From positions 112,001 through 176,000 of the forward strand of contig CANNZV010001172.1 of assembly GCA_947561585.1 (NCBI GenBank): a DNA stretch of 64,000 nt, written 5' to 3'. How positions within the stretch are numbered: position 1 is the stretch's first letter; every line of letters starts with the position of its first letter. Shown piece after piece: positions 34,001-44,412 of this stretch. The DNA is from Caprella mutica. Lineage: Eukaryota > Arthropoda > Malacostraca > Amphipoda > Caprellidae. The notes beneath the pieces were generated by a model. It was not told where the DNA came from. It was given only the letters and a program-made list of their open reading frames with translations, and did no database searches. A program made the position numbers and the translations under genes.

Positions 34001-37000
34001 ATGAAGGCAATAGTCAAGAACAATGAAGACAATAGTCAAGAACAATGAAGACAATAGTCAAGAACAATGAAGACAATAGTCAAGAACAATGAAGGCAATA
34101 GTCAAGAACAATGAAGACAATAGTCAAGAACAATGAAGACAATAGTCAAGAACAATGAAGGCAATAGTCAAGAACAATAGTCAAGAACAATGAAGACAAT
34201 AGTCAAGAACAATGAAGACAATAGTCAAGAACAATGAAGGCAATAGTCAAGAACAATGAAGACAATAGTCAAGAACAATGAAGACAATAGTCAAGAACAA
34301 TGAAGGCAATAGTCAAGAACAATGTAGACAATAGTCAGAACAATGAAGACAATAGTCAAGAACAATGAAGACAATAGTCAAGAACAATGAAGACAATAGT
34401 CAGAACAATGAAGACAATAGTCAAGAACAATGAAGACAATAGTCAAGAACAATGAAGACAATAGTCAAGAACAATGAAGACAATAGTCAAGAACAATGAA
34501 GGCAATAGTCAAGAACAATGAAGACAATAGTCAAGAACAATGAAGGCAATAGTCAAGAACAATGAAGGCAATAGTCAAGAACAATGAAGGCAATAGTCAA
34601 GAACAATGAAGGCAATAGTCAAGAACAATGAAGACAATAGTCAGAACAATGTAGACAATAGTCAGAACAATGAAGACAATAGTCAAGAACAATAAAGACA
34701 AAATATCACTCAATCTGTGCAAGTCAATAATTGAGATGTACAGCAATAGACTGGTAACTGTTAAACTCAATAAAAGATATAAATACATACTATTAAAAGA
34801 AGTTAATGTTTTTTTGTTAGGTACGAATACATTTTTTTTCCCCAAAAAAAGGAAGAAAATGTTCTCATTTCAGTTAGAATGGAAACCGATCAAGTTTATT
34901 ATTATTTTTCAGTCTTTCAAATAGACAAAAATACAATTTTTGATGTGTATGAATTCTTGTTTTCCCCACTTTGAATAATTTAATAAATTCCAATGTAAGT
35001 TATTACTCTTAACACTCAGCGTATTAAAATGATAAATAACTAGGTAAATATTCGAAATATTTTTTTAATTATAGAGAAGTCTACAGCAACAGAGTTAGTT
35101 TGTTAGAGTATTTTCTTGAGGTTTGAGTTCGAGTTTTGATATCCCCTCAGTGAGTGAGCATCAGCTGTGTCATAACCAAGGTATATTAACTACTAGGTAG
35201 AGTATTGCGCAGGTTCATATCAAGATGATTACAGTTTTGTTGTGAAAGACGCTGGCTGGTGTGCGGCCGTGTGCCCCATGATAATTATTTTTACATAGAA
35301 ACAAGGTCTGTTATTCATTCTTTTTAGAATAAAATGCATTTCAACTTGTTTTTTTGGACTAAACTGGCTGTATTCAGCATTGTGAAAACTTTTCATATAT
35401 TTTTTTGTAAGGTTTAATAGGGAAAAACGTATTGTTTTTCTTCAAAGTACGTTTATGTAAGAGCTGTCGATCCTGTCTCTTCTTATCCTGTCTATTTCTT
35501 CCTAATTCCTACATTTTTAGAAAACCTAAATAATTTAATCAGAACAATTACACTTTTTTCATTGCATCCGCACACAGCACAAACAACCACGGCAAAAATT
35601 CTTATATACAAATAACTAATTAACTCGCTGTATCTATTATTGCAGGGGCACACGGCCGTGTGTTCGTATGTGCGTATTTGTTTATGCGCAGAGGAGTCTA
35701 AAATTCGTATCAAGGCGTAGCATACCTTGTTAAGTTAATGTACCTTGGTCATAACCCATGGGATATGACACTGATCACCTTTAATCATCTGAGGGAATAC
35801 ACACCATAATTATCTATAAATGTTAAAGATATAAAAAGAATGTTTTAATTACAATGATGTTAGTTTAATGGAACATTATATAATGATAATGTATAAGTGA
35901 TAATGGATAGACTTATGGTGAAAATAGTGATATTATTGCTTCAAATATTATTATTAAGTCACATTATCAATGAGGATAAATCATATCAAAAAATTCAATT
36001 CCCAAATCAGGAATCGGTAAAGTGAATTTTCTCCCCCAGACTCGTGGTCCCTGTCCCCCCTGCTGGCTGGTGTCTCCATTGGGTTTGCACTCACCGGGGC
36101 ACTCCTCACCATCGTCTGTATTCACTGCAGGAGGTAAGGGAAACTAGTAACAAAATATTAAAAAAATATTAAAAAAATCCACAATTTCAAACTTTTACAA
36201 AATACATAAATTTTGAATGTCACAAATTATTCAGTGACGTCGTTCACGGAGTAGCTTCTCTGCACCCACGAGCACGTCATATTATCACTAAATAGAGTAT
36301 ATAGCTATTCTGCATTCCTGTCCAACTGCTTCTTTAAAGTACCTATTCTTCTTAAATAAGGTAGCGAAGTAGACTTTATACCTATTCATTCTTCACTAAT
36401 TTAATCCCGTTATCTTTTTCAGGTTGAAATGTTCTTCCAAACACAGAGGTGAGAACAGTAGTTATTTTTGTAGATCTTACTAAGGTAAAGCTATGATATT
36501 GAATTAATACTCCATTCTATAATATACAGAGAGTTAAACATACATTGTCAAATATATTTCTTTATATTATTAATTTTGTCATTTTCGTTGTTTTGTTGAT
36601 TGATATAGTTTTTTTTATATACTTCATAAAAAAATAATGACCATAGTTGGTTTGGCTCAGTTAATTTTAAATTCTAATGAAAACTATTTAGTTTCAGAAT
36701 CTGGTGGTTCAAATCCATACTGCCAAATGACCGATCGCTTCAATGAAAACAATATAGAAACAAAAAGAAATGGAGTAAAAGCATCAGCATCGTCTGTGGA
36801 TAAACATAAATCCTGCCCTACGAAGTTAGGTCCTAGAAAATTACAATTCAGCAATCTGTGTCGAACATCTTGTTCACCTTCTTCTAACTCCTATACTGGT
36901 GGACCTACAGAACATGTTTCACCTAGTGTTCTAAATAACTGTTATCCAGAAATTGAAGTTTCGAAAGAGATAAATTCTAGAAAACTTGAGAAATTAGGTA

Positions 37001-37329
37001 CAAACAGTTCATACGAAAATGCAGGATTTAACCTATCTGAAAATCCTGAAGAAACAATAGGTACTTTAGAAACTATGCACGTATATACTGACGTGACACA
37101 AGTTTTACCTAAATTGTTCATTCCAAGATTCAAGAAAAAGAATGAAACTACAAAATTGGATGTCATTCCAAGTTGCTCTTCAGAATCTTTCATTCTCAAT
37201 GTCAAAGATCTTTCAAATCTATCTAATTTACCTATTGGTGACCAGTATAGGCAACTAGAGATCACGAGACAACCTCTATCTCCTTCAGATTCTGGATTGT
37301 CTTTGTCAAACAGAAATTGTGCTAGGTAG
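27391..37329 (+). CDS. Gene A: type I membrane protein, 5'-incomplete
   Basis: Four exons (27391-28051, 36040-36133, 36423-36448, 36698-37329) join in frame to 470 codons and a stop; all introns are GT-AG. The protein, as visible, starts YIHLLLLASSALVLANQ, a signal-peptide-like stretch without a Met, so a first exon is missing. A charged Gln/Glu-rich ectodomain with three 17-residue repeats follows. Next are a DEYCEDC pair, a proline-rich segment (PPPLFEISPPPHPPF), CNFCEW and an NVS glycosylation sequon. One membrane span (SPLLAGVSIGFALTGALLTI then VCIHC) is followed by RRLK and a tail of about 215 residues. The tail is Ser/Asn-rich, with SSYENAGF and SPSDSGLSLS near the end. The family is not recognised. 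The paralogue gene B lies 16 kb downstream. Topology suggests a surface receptor or adhesion-type protein, which is inference. Confidence 0.7.
28052..28880. other. Gene A intron, no recognised feature
   Basis: AT-rich intronic sequence with T- and A-runs. It may include eroded transposon DNA upstream of the mariner remnant, but no inverted end was found. Confidence 0.4.
28890..29915 (+). pseudogene. Degraded Tc1/mariner transposase in gene A intron
   Basis: Collinear fragments of one transposase are spread over frames with stops. In order they are: AIIELYLAGNSNTEI; DRPRSGRPPKVG; then SMRKMARDMNVSEKTVRNI, a helix-turn-helix; IIFSEEKMFTV around 29360; NTNSYIETILSPALQRAKRH; a FQQDG..HH segment near 29600; and NPMDS/WSFLEID-like remains near 29700. 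In IIFSEEKMF the first catalytic Asp of the usual FSDEK.F motif reads Glu. The right end TACAGGGTGCAGACC (as complement) stops at 29913 next to TA; no matching left end was found. The element is dead. Confidence 0.8.
29914..30190 (+). repeat. 28-bp tandem array abutting mariner end
   Basis: About ten copies of a 28-bp unit containing ACAGTAGCTTACAATAGAG followed by TGGCAATAT. The first unit begins directly at the TA that follows the mariner right end. Confidence 0.95.
30297..30692 (+). repeat. 24-bp tandem array
   Basis: About 16 copies of a 24-bp unit containing ATTGTGACGAGTAACACAGA, with C/T alternation at GAGCAAC/GAGTAAC. The unit length gives open frames on both strands (repeated NTENIVTS and FSVLLVTM), which are judged artefactual. 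Confidence 0.95.
30693..31084. other. Intron segment with a GC-rich patch
   Basis: Positions 30890-31025 are clearly GC-richer than the surroundings and contain TGACGTCACG and several other CpGs. This could be a CREB/ATF-type regulatory site or an old transposon end. No start codon or splice site marks an exon. Confidence 0.3.
31087..31328 (+). repeat. 15-17-bp tandem array (left arm)
   Basis: About 15 units of GGGAAAATTGCCACT and length variants (GTGGGAAAACTGCCACT, GTGGTAAGATTGCCACT). Units become more variable towards the inner edge. Confidence 0.9.
31559..31765 (+). repeat. 32-bp tandem array
   Basis: Five copies of a 32-bp unit containing AATAAATAAAATCTTGTTGC and ATCAGTTTCA, followed by two decayed copies. 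It lies inside the FB-like element. Confidence 0.9.
31766..32882. other. Interior of the FB-like element, no gene
   Basis: AT-rich sequence. A short 20-bp array (AAACAAATAAACCAATAAAA, about three copies) lies at 32583-32645. The minus-strand frame at 32472-32732 runs across that array and shows no domain. Confidence 0.5.
32889..33214 (+). repeat. 15-16-bp tandem array (right arm)
   Basis: About 20 units. The inner part alternates CAGTGGCAGTTTTCC and CACAGTGGCAATTTTCC; the outer part is homogeneous CAGTGGCAGTTTTCC. It is the reverse complement of the array at 31087-31328. Multiple open frames over it (repeated QWQF or SGSFP) are artefacts. Confidence 0.9.
33249..33290 (+). mobile_element. Solo mariner-type terminus (candidate)
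   Basis: ATACAGGGTGACCCACAAAA resembles the 5' end of Tc1/mariner elements (TA followed by CAGGGTG). No partner end or coding remnant was found nearby. Confidence 0.4.
33511..34700 (+). repeat. 22-bp tandem array
   Basis: About 54 copies of AACAATGAAGACAATAGTCA plus AG, with GAAGGC variants scattered through and a few 21-bp and shortened units near 34170, 34330 and 34640. Confidence 0.97.
34701..35141. other. Gene A intron, no feature
   Basis: AT-rich sequence; nothing recognised. Confidence 0.4.
35142..35797. mobile_element. Non-autonomous inverted-repeat element upstream of gene A TM exon
   Basis: The outer ends TCCCCTCAG and CTGAGGGA are inverted. Further in, TCATAACCAAGGTATATTAA pairs with GTTAATGTACCTTGGTCATA. 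A striking inner pair is GTGCGGCCGTGTGCCCC at about 35261 against GGGGCACACGGCCGTGTG at about 35645. No transposase is present. The minus-strand frame at 35492-35713 lies inside and is not a gene. It ends about 240 bp before the gene A transmembrane exon. Confidence 0.6.
36040..36133 (+). CDS. Gene A transmembrane exon
   Basis: 94 bp, entered in phase 1 after CTCCCCCAG and left in phase 2 at AGGAG/GTAAGG. It encodes SWSLSPLLAGVSIGFALTGA and LLTIVCIHCRR, a single hydrophobic span closed by arginines. It differs from the gene B exon at 62884-62977 at only two bases (Phe for Ser, and one silent His codon). About ten bases of intron on each side are also similar. Confidence 0.85.
36423..36448 (+). 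CDS. Gene A 26-bp micro-exon
   Basis: This exon restores the frame between the transmembrane and tail exons. The acceptor is CTTTTTCAG and the donor ACAGAG/GTGAGA. It encodes RLKCSSKHR. Both splice sites and the phase agree with the flanking exons, but the exon is short, so support is moderate. Confidence 0.6.
36698..37329 (+). CDS. Gene A cytoplasmic-tail exon
   Basis: The acceptor TTTAGTTTCAG is followed by a 632-bp open stretch ending in TAG. It encodes SGGSNPYCQMTDRF, a Ser/Asn/Thr-rich region, SSYENAGFNLSENPEE, then KLFIPRFKKKNE and a C-terminus SPSDSGLSLSNRNCAR. Tyr-containing motifs such as SYENAGF could be phosphorylation or endocytic signals, which is inference. Confidence 0.75.
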
Positions 37330-37771
37330 CCTTAGTGCTTAGAACTAGTTACAAACCTAGTTAGTTACTAAACTTGAGTTGAAGATCTATCATCCAACTA
37401 TATATTTCTAGACCTAACTAGTTACAAAACCTACCTATGGTTACAGATCTAACTCTCCTATAGTAACTGTTGTAAACATAACTACTTCCAGACTTCACTA
37501 GACGTAGATCAAACTACTTGAAGACTTAGAAAGGTGTCAGCAATATTTAGTTGAAATGATGAATATTAATGTAAGAGCTGATATAGTTAGCGGTTATAGG
37601 TAAAAAATCTTTTCTTACCAAATATTCGTTATGTGTTTATCTAGCTCCGAGGCTGACGTTAAACCTCTTATAACAGTTAACTAAAAAATCAAAATTACTT
37701 TTTGGTTTTGAATTCATGTTAATGTTACCATATTTTAATTATGATTGGTAATCGAATAGCTAATATTCTAT

Positions 37772-37777
37772 AATAAA
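37772..37777 (+). terminator. Candidate poly(A) signal of gene A
   Basis: AATAAA, about 440 bp after the gene A stop codon, is the first clear hexamer downstream. No transcript evidence. Confidence 0.4.
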
Positions 37778-37811
37778 AGGTATAGATACCATCATTCCAT
37801 TTCAAATGTGT

Positions 37812-38050
37812 TACATTTTGGGAGTGATCGGGTCGGGTCGAAGGTCAAGGTCAAAGCCATTTATAACTAACTCAAAAATTATTCAACCAAATAGCCTGAA
37901 ATTTGGTGGGACGATTGGTCATTATCCAGGAATAAGTTTATTAGATTTATTATAAGTTTATTGGGTCAAAGGTTAAGGTCAAGGTCCTTTTTTAACTCAA
38001 GGATTATTGGATAGTCAAGCTTTTTTATAAGCGGTGGAGAAGGTATGCGT
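37812..38050 (+). repeat. Dispersed CTTCGC...GAGTGC repeat, fragment
   Basis: A partial third copy of the 1071-1623 family, with GGGAGTGATCGGGTC, GGTCAAGGTCAAAG, GAAATTTGGTGGGACGATTG and a terminal AGAAGGTATGCG. The first part is missing. Confidence 0.7.
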
Positions 38051-38755
38051 CAATACTTTGACAATAACGTTGTCATTTTTTACAAGTGTGAGGCATTTGC
38101 CAGTGGTATCGATATCTCTTATCAATTATTGTACTTACAGTCGCTAATTTACCTGTCTAGTCAAGTTTTGCCAAAAATACATTATAAATATACTTGTGTA
38201 CATTTTATTTCCTCTAGTTTTACAGATATTTTAGTTTATTAAATAACTAGTGAACTGCAACAGTTGGTCCAGAGAACAAAAAGCCTTTTATAAATTTCAA
38301 CTGAAACTCGGATACTCGAAGCTATTTTTTTTACTTAATATTACTAACCAGCCTATATTTCACCATCACCTCGACATTCATAGAATATAAATGGTGAGTT
38401 TAATAGTTTGAATGCGAGAGAGCTGGTCCTATTTCATATGAGTTACAAGCGAATGGTAGGAAGAAATCCTACCTTGACAAGTGAGATCCTATGGCGCAAC
38501 TATAAATCATCTCCCCTTGTGACAGAAATGTGTCGTCCCTCTGGCGCACATGTCACCACTTTGTAAAAGACAAAGTGATGCGGCAAAAGGCCTTAGCAGA
38601 ACTATAGGGAGTTAGACCAACACAAGTTACAGAGGGGAGGAGTAGAAATTTTTTATACGAATTTTAATATTTTTTAGGTGTAAAGGTTACAGAAATTTTT
38701 TCTAATTCAAAAAAGTCCTGAATAGAAAAGGAATTCGTATCTGCATTATGATACT

Positions 38756-38976
38756 AATAATATTCCGCTAGGGATGAACTCTTACGGTGAAGAACATTCA
38801 TACAATATCTATTTACAGTCAATACAAATAATATTCCACTAGGGATGAACTCTTACGGTGAAGAACATTCATACAATATCTATTTACAGTCAATACAAAT
38901 AATATTCCACTAGAGATGAACTCTTACGGTGAAGAACATTCATACAATATCTATTTACAGTCAGTACAAATAATAA
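38756..38976 (+). repeat. 71-bp tandem array
   Basis: Three copies of a 71-bp unit including ATTCCACTAGGGATGAACTC, TTACGGTGAAGAACATTCAT and ACAATATCTATTTACAGTCA. Copies are nearly identical. Confidence 0.95.
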
Positions 38977-40170
38977 TGTGGAAATTATGTGGAAATGCTG
39001 AGGTGACGAATTCTTTTTAAAGCAAAATTATAAAATCTTAGTGTAAATTATAATTTTGACATTGTTACCTTTTCTAAACCTATGGGTAGAATGGGTTGTA
39101 TTTACAAGTACATACTGGACAATTGCCCGAATAATAGATTGCTCTAATACTCAAATATCTCACAGTGTTCGAATTAATAAAAGTTATTTAATCATGAAGT
39201 TGAATCACTTCGATTAGCTGCTCCTAACCGTCCTTGTTTCTAATTAGTAATTAATAATAACTGATTTTTAATTATCTTCCGAGCAATTGTTCATTCGGGC
39301 AATTTACCGGCTACCATATTCAAGGTCCTCTCCACTCTAAATTAAACAAAATTCTGTAATTGCTTTAGATTTGCTAATGTTATATAACATATAACAGTAA
39401 GCAGAATTTAAATTGAATCCAATTATTATGTTCACAATTAATTATATAATAAATATTAACATTTCGCTTTTTCTCATTCTGAGATTCATAAGAAGATAAA
39501 GGCCCCATAATTGAGTAGGTATGTTCGTTCGTATATACATACATAGTACATACCTATTCAAATACAGTGTTTTAAAATGAACAGTTCTCTAGATAGGAAA
39601 AATGTTATGATCTATGAAAACTATTAGTAAGAAATACTTAATTAAGTACTTGGATTCTTTATATGGATCCATTATCTTGGAATCAGCTTTGTTATTGTTT
39701 TGAATTTGTCGGATCTAGTTAGCCTGTCGCACATGGGACTTTTTCTTTGCTTGATATTCAGAGGGGTAGTAGAATGAACGGAAAAAATCTTAAATTACAT
39801 ATTATAATAAAACTACAGAACCAAATTTGAAATGGTTTGCAGTTTTATAATCAGTAACATTAGTTCTAATGAATTGAGAAATAAAAAAAATAGAGTGTGA
39901 CACTAAGGTTGCAGCCACTACCTCAAAAGTCACTCTGACTCTCGTCTGAATTTCATGATGCACAAATAATTAAAAGGTTTCTTATTTATATAATTTGTTC
40001 AAATATTATGGATGAAAAAGAAAGAAATATGACTTGTAAATTGAATAATAAATCACACCACTAAAAAAAAAAGATTATATAAAAAAAATTAATATTATAA
40101 AATAAAACATCGTTACGATTAAGAGTCAAAAGGTATAAAATTAAAATCATATTAATTATATATATGTTCC
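38977..40170. other. No supported gene
   Basis: AT-rich intergenic sequence. A short inverted pair (CAATTGCCCGAATA near 39118, ATTCGGGCAATT near 39292) may be an eroded MITE. Confidence 0.4.
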
Positions 40171-40440
40171 TTAATAAGTTGATATCAAAATAACTTTTCC
40201 CCTATTTTCTCCCACAACATGTAGTTTATCACAGAGTGTGTCACACAGACGTACATTGCTCGTTACTCCCTTCTCTGTGTCAACATGGCACTGCCATTCC
40301 CATTCCTGGAATCTCTTCACGGATTCCAGGTGAGAATGTTTACCTGTCTGTTCGTTAGTAGGAATGGCAGGTGTGAATTCCTGGTGAGACTGCACAACTA
40401 AGGTAAATAACAGGAATGGTATTACATGGGTGAATTGCAA
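40171..40440 (-). CDS. Possible exon of a small secreted peptide
   Basis: On the minus strand a long T-rich tract and CATTTCATCAG precede an open stretch of 89 codons. It begins LQFTHVIPFLLFTLVVQSHQ, a good signal-peptide core. EFTPAIPTNEQTGKHSHLES follows, then FQEWEWQCHVDTEKG and VRLCDTLCDKLHVVGENRGK, and a stop. There are three cysteines and a KR pair (SVKRF) that could be a processing site. No Met starts the frame, so the start would be in an upstream exon. A donor at ACAG/GTAAAC inside could give a shorter exon. The sequence resembles a secreted peptide, but I do not recognise the family and chance is not excluded. Confidence 0.35.
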   Translation of the reverse strand: MQFTHVIPFLLFTLVVQSHQEFTPAIPTNEQTGKHSHLESVKRFQEWEWQCHVDTEKGVTSNVRLCDTLCDKLHVVGENRGKVILISTY

Positions 40441-40649
40441 CTGATGAAATGCATGAAAAAGATATAAAATGGATAAATAAAATAGATAAAAAAATAAATA
40501 AATTGGATAGATAAAAAAATAAATAAAATGGATGAAATATAAATGAAATGGATATAAAATTAATTAAATGTGATATTACTAAAGAAATAATTTATTCTTT
40601 AGTAAATAATTTTTCAAAAAGTACAGAATTGCCAAATAAAAATCTTGAA

Positions 40650-41813
40650 ATATCCCCCACTATCCAGGTAATATCCCCCACTAACCAGATAATATCCCCC
40701 ACTATCCAGGTAATATCCCCCACTAACCAGATAATATCCCTCACTATCCAGGTAATACCCCCCACTATCCAGGTAATATCCCCCACTATCCAGGTAATAT
40801 CCCCCACTATCCAGGTAATATCCCCCACTATCCAGGTAATATCCCCCACTATCCAGATAATATCCCCCACTATCCAGGTAATATCCCCTACTATCCAGGT
40901 AATATCCCCCACTATCCAGGTAATACCCCCCACTATCCAGGTGATATCCCCCACTATCCAGGTAATATCCCCACTATCCAGGTAATACCCCCCACTATCC
41001 AGGTAATATCCCCCCACTATCCAGGTAATATCCCCCACTATCCAGGTAATACCCCCCACTATCCAGGTAATATCCCCCACTATCCAGGTAATATCCCCAC
41101 TATCCAGGTAATACCCCCCACTATCCAGGTAATATCCCCCACTATCCAGGTAATATCCCCCACTATCCAGGTAATATCCCCCACTATCCAGGTAATACCC
41201 CCCACTATCCAGTTAATATCCCCCACTATCCAGGTAATATCCCCCACTAACCAGGTAATATCCCCCACTATCCAGGTAATATCCCCCACTATCCAGGTAA
41301 TATCCCCACTACCCAGGTAATATCCCCCACTATCCAGGTAATACCCCCACTATCCAGGTAATATCCCCCACTATCCAGGTAATATCCCCCACTATCCAGG
41401 TAATATCCCCCACTATCCAGGTAATACCCCCCACTATCCAGGTAATATCCCCCACTATCCAGGTAATATCCCCCACTAACCAGGTAATATCCCCCACTAT
41501 CCAGGTAATATCCCCCACTATCCAGGTAATACCCCCCACTATCCAGGTAATATCCCCCACTATCCAGGTAATATCCCCCACTATCCAGATAATATCCCCC
41601 ACTATCCAGGTAATATCCCCCACTATCCAGGTAATATCCCCCACTATCCAGATAATATCCCCCACTATCCAGGTAATATCCCCCACTATCCAGGTAATAT
41701 CCCCCACTATCCAGGTAATACCCCCCACTATCCAGGTAATATCCCCCACTATCCAGGTAATACCCCCCACTATCCAGGTAATATCCCCCACTATCCAGGT
41801 AATACCCCCACTT
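40650..41813 (+). repeat. 21-bp tandem array
   Basis: About 55 copies of a 21-bp unit containing CCCCCACTATCCAGGTAATA, with variants CTAACC, CCAGATAA and TAATACC. One-base losses in the C run split it into three frames. The unit is a multiple of three, so long minus-strand frames (repeated GDITWIV) appear; they are not considered genes. Confidence 0.97.
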
Positions 41814-42362
41814 TATGCTAAAATACAGCTCTACATTTTAATATCTTTCTTTACAATTTAAATTAGTTTAATATTACAGTATCATTTGAATATCATTTTA
41901 CTGTGAATTTTATTCATTGTAACACTGAATAAAATATTCGATTTAGCTTTTTTTGAAAGGAAAACAGACACTGCTGTACATAATAAAAATACTTCATAAT
42001 ACACAAAATAGAACTTGATGTATTTTACATTTTTACGTTTTCCGTATTTTATAGTTTACATTAAAATGTTTCCGTTATTAAAAGTTTTATTTTATGAATG
42101 TTTTTGAACCAGAAAAGATATTATTTTATTCCATAATAACTAACAGAGGGATGCTATGATATAATGTAATATATATAATGCAGTGCTCATGACTGAAGAA
42201 AAGCTACATTGTGCTTGATACTGGATTGAAAAATGGAGAAAATGGAGGATATATATATAATAATAAACCAATTAAAGATTGCCAATTTGTATTTCCAAAA
42301 CACTTGATAGAAAATACAGTAGAAAATAAAGAATATTCTTTATTAATTACAATTAAAATAAA
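41814..42362. other. No gene seen
   Basis: AT-rich spacer between two arrays; nothing recognised. Confidence 0.45.
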
Positions 42363-42548
42363 ATAAGCATTGGGTAACTGGTAAATAAGCATCGGGTAAC
42401 TGGTGAATAAGCATTGGGTAACTGGTGAATAAGCATTGGGTAACTGGTGAATAAGCATTGGGTAACTGGTGAATAAGCATTGGGTAACTGGTGAATAAGC
42501 ATTGGGTAACTGGTGAATAAGCATTGGGTAACTGGTGAATAAGCATTG
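42363..42548 (+). repeat. 22-bp tandem array
   Basis: About 8.5 copies of AATAAGCATTGGGTAACTGG plus TG, nearly identical. Confidence 0.95.
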
Positions 42549-42549
42549 G

Positions 42550-42800
42550 CTATGATTGACGTTTTCTCTATTATTTTTATCTTGGTGAGTTCCTAGCCAC
42601 TTTCTGCCGTGTGGCTGTATATCACAACACCCAATAGGGAAAAGTTAAAGCTGGTGAAAATGACACACAGGCCATTTAACAACATGTGCTTTGATGCACT
42701 AAATTACCTGCAACGGCTTGAGTTATGGCCGTACCGAACTGTGGGAGGTAAGTGTGCGGTAATTAGGGTGAGGGAGATGAGGGGTGCGATAATGCAGTGA
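42550..42800 (+). other. Possible exon or untranslated segment
   Basis: Sequence of more balanced composition ends in a good donor (GTGGGAG/GTAAGTGTG at about 42749). A possible acceptor, GACACACAG, lies near 42670; the stretch between encodes PFNNMCFDALNYLQRLELWP in one frame. No family resemblance, start codon or partner exon was found. Confidence 0.2.
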
Positions 42801-42804
42801 GCAC

Positions 42805-43150
42805 GGTAATAGAGTATATACGGTAATGGAGTAGTGCACGGTAATAGAGTAATGCATGGTAATAGAGTAGTGCCCGGTAACAGAGTAGTGCACGGTAATA
42901 GAGTAGTGTACGGAAACAGAGTAGTGCACGGTAATAGTGTAGTGCACGGTAATAGAATAGTGCCCGGTAACAGAGTAGTGCCCGGTAATAGAATAGTGCC
43001 TGGTAACAGAGTAGTGCCCGGTAGCATAGTAATGACCGGTAACATATTTGTGCACGGTAATACAGATGTGTACGGTAAGTGATAATGTGTGCGGTAACCG
43101 AGAGATGAGCGGTAACTAAATGTTGCACGGTGACTAGGTAGTGCCCGATA
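42805..43150 (+). repeat. 18-bp tandem array
   Basis: About 19 copies of CGGTAATAGAGTAGTGCA, heterogeneous, decaying on both edges (GCGGTAATTAGGG on the left, GCGGTAACTAAATG on the right). Open frames on both strands result from the unit length. Confidence 0.92.
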
Positions 43151-44206
43151 ACAGTGCACAGTGCCCCATTCACAGCTAGGGTATCATTTCAAGCCATTAC
43201 TTCCCATTGATTGATGGTGACTTTATTAAGAGTAATTCATGACTGCAATGGCAAGTTAGAGTGCAATCTATCGCTGTCCTTCCCTTATGTGGTGGCCCCA
43301 TGTCAAGCCATTGGCTACGCTACAACCTACGCTGTACCCCTCCTGTACCTAACGTATCGCCGATACTATTTCTATTTTCTAGGTACACACACCAATTATT
43401 AATGAGCTTCTTCTTTATTGATTTTCTTCAAATCTATTTTTTGCAACTACCTAAAGTATTTTACAATTGTGTTCAGTTGAAGTACTGGAGATAATTGCAA
43501 CCACAGGTAAAGAACAGTACCTACTAAGGTGGTGTTTATCTCCGATAGTATGTTGCAATTCTTCACCAGTGATTTGGGCCAGTTCTTGAAGTTAGAAAAC
43601 TGCAATCACAGACTCTGAGATGTCCGAAGATCATTTCCAGAAACTCTGTCGGGTTGTTTATTAGAATATGAACAATAATAAACAATTTCTTTATAATTTG
43701 ATTATTAACTATCGCTACCTAATTACACGCAGGTCCCACTTTTATTACACTTCGTTTTATTAAAACTTATAATAATTACGAGACATGTCACGATATTATT
43801 ACCGTTCGTCTATAGACATAGAAAATGAAGACATTTTTTGTAGTGATTATTTCACGGTAACTACAATAACATCAATATTATTATTATTCAGATGAGGTTA
43901 TTAAAAACAATTGATTCAGAAATTAGTCTTTATGAAAGAATTTTTTTTACTGTGACTATATATTTTTTTAATACATACACGATACTTAGTTCCCTAGAAA
44001 ATTCATTGTGAGATTCAGCTCATTCACCACGGTTCATTATTTCTATCTTCTGTTAGAGATATATTTTCTCTTCTTTGAAACATTATTTGTGTCTTTATCT
44101 GTTTTTCACTCTTTGAAATCACAATGAAAAGCTGCAAATAAGACGATTAAAACTCACATTATAAATAATTTATAAAACTTAGAGTGCTAATCAACATGTC
44201 CCATTT
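43151..44206. other. No supported gene
   Basis: Positions 43150-43390 are GC-richer and open in two frames but carry no recognisable domain. The rest is AT-rich. Confidence 0.35.
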
Positions 44207-44412
44207 TAGGGTATGTTCCATATTATCGCAAGGTTTGATATTTTCGGATCCGTGAAATCTATAAATAATAATACTTATTTAACTCTTATTTAAATTGCTA
44301 TCCATTATACCTTGATATCCATGATATCATGTCCATGTTACCATGTAGAATAGAAGTTAAATAATAATTATTATATTTCCTTTTTTATGTGTTCGAAAAT
44401 GTAGAACCAACC
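44207..44412. mobile_element. MITE family M, copy 2
   Basis: The left arm has AGGGTATGTTCCATATTATC and TATTTTCGGATCCGTG; the right arm has TATGTGTTCGAAAATGTAGA and ACC. The interior contains GATATCCATGATATCATG. Confidence 0.55.

Noticed and set aside
36942..37265. 107-codon minus-strand frame
   Set aside because: Shadow of the gene A tail exon, which has matching splice sites and phase on the + strand.
40592..41791. Frames encoding repeated GDITWIV or QVISPTI
   Set aside because: By-product of the 21-bp array, whose unit is a multiple of three; frame breaks follow one-base changes in a C run.
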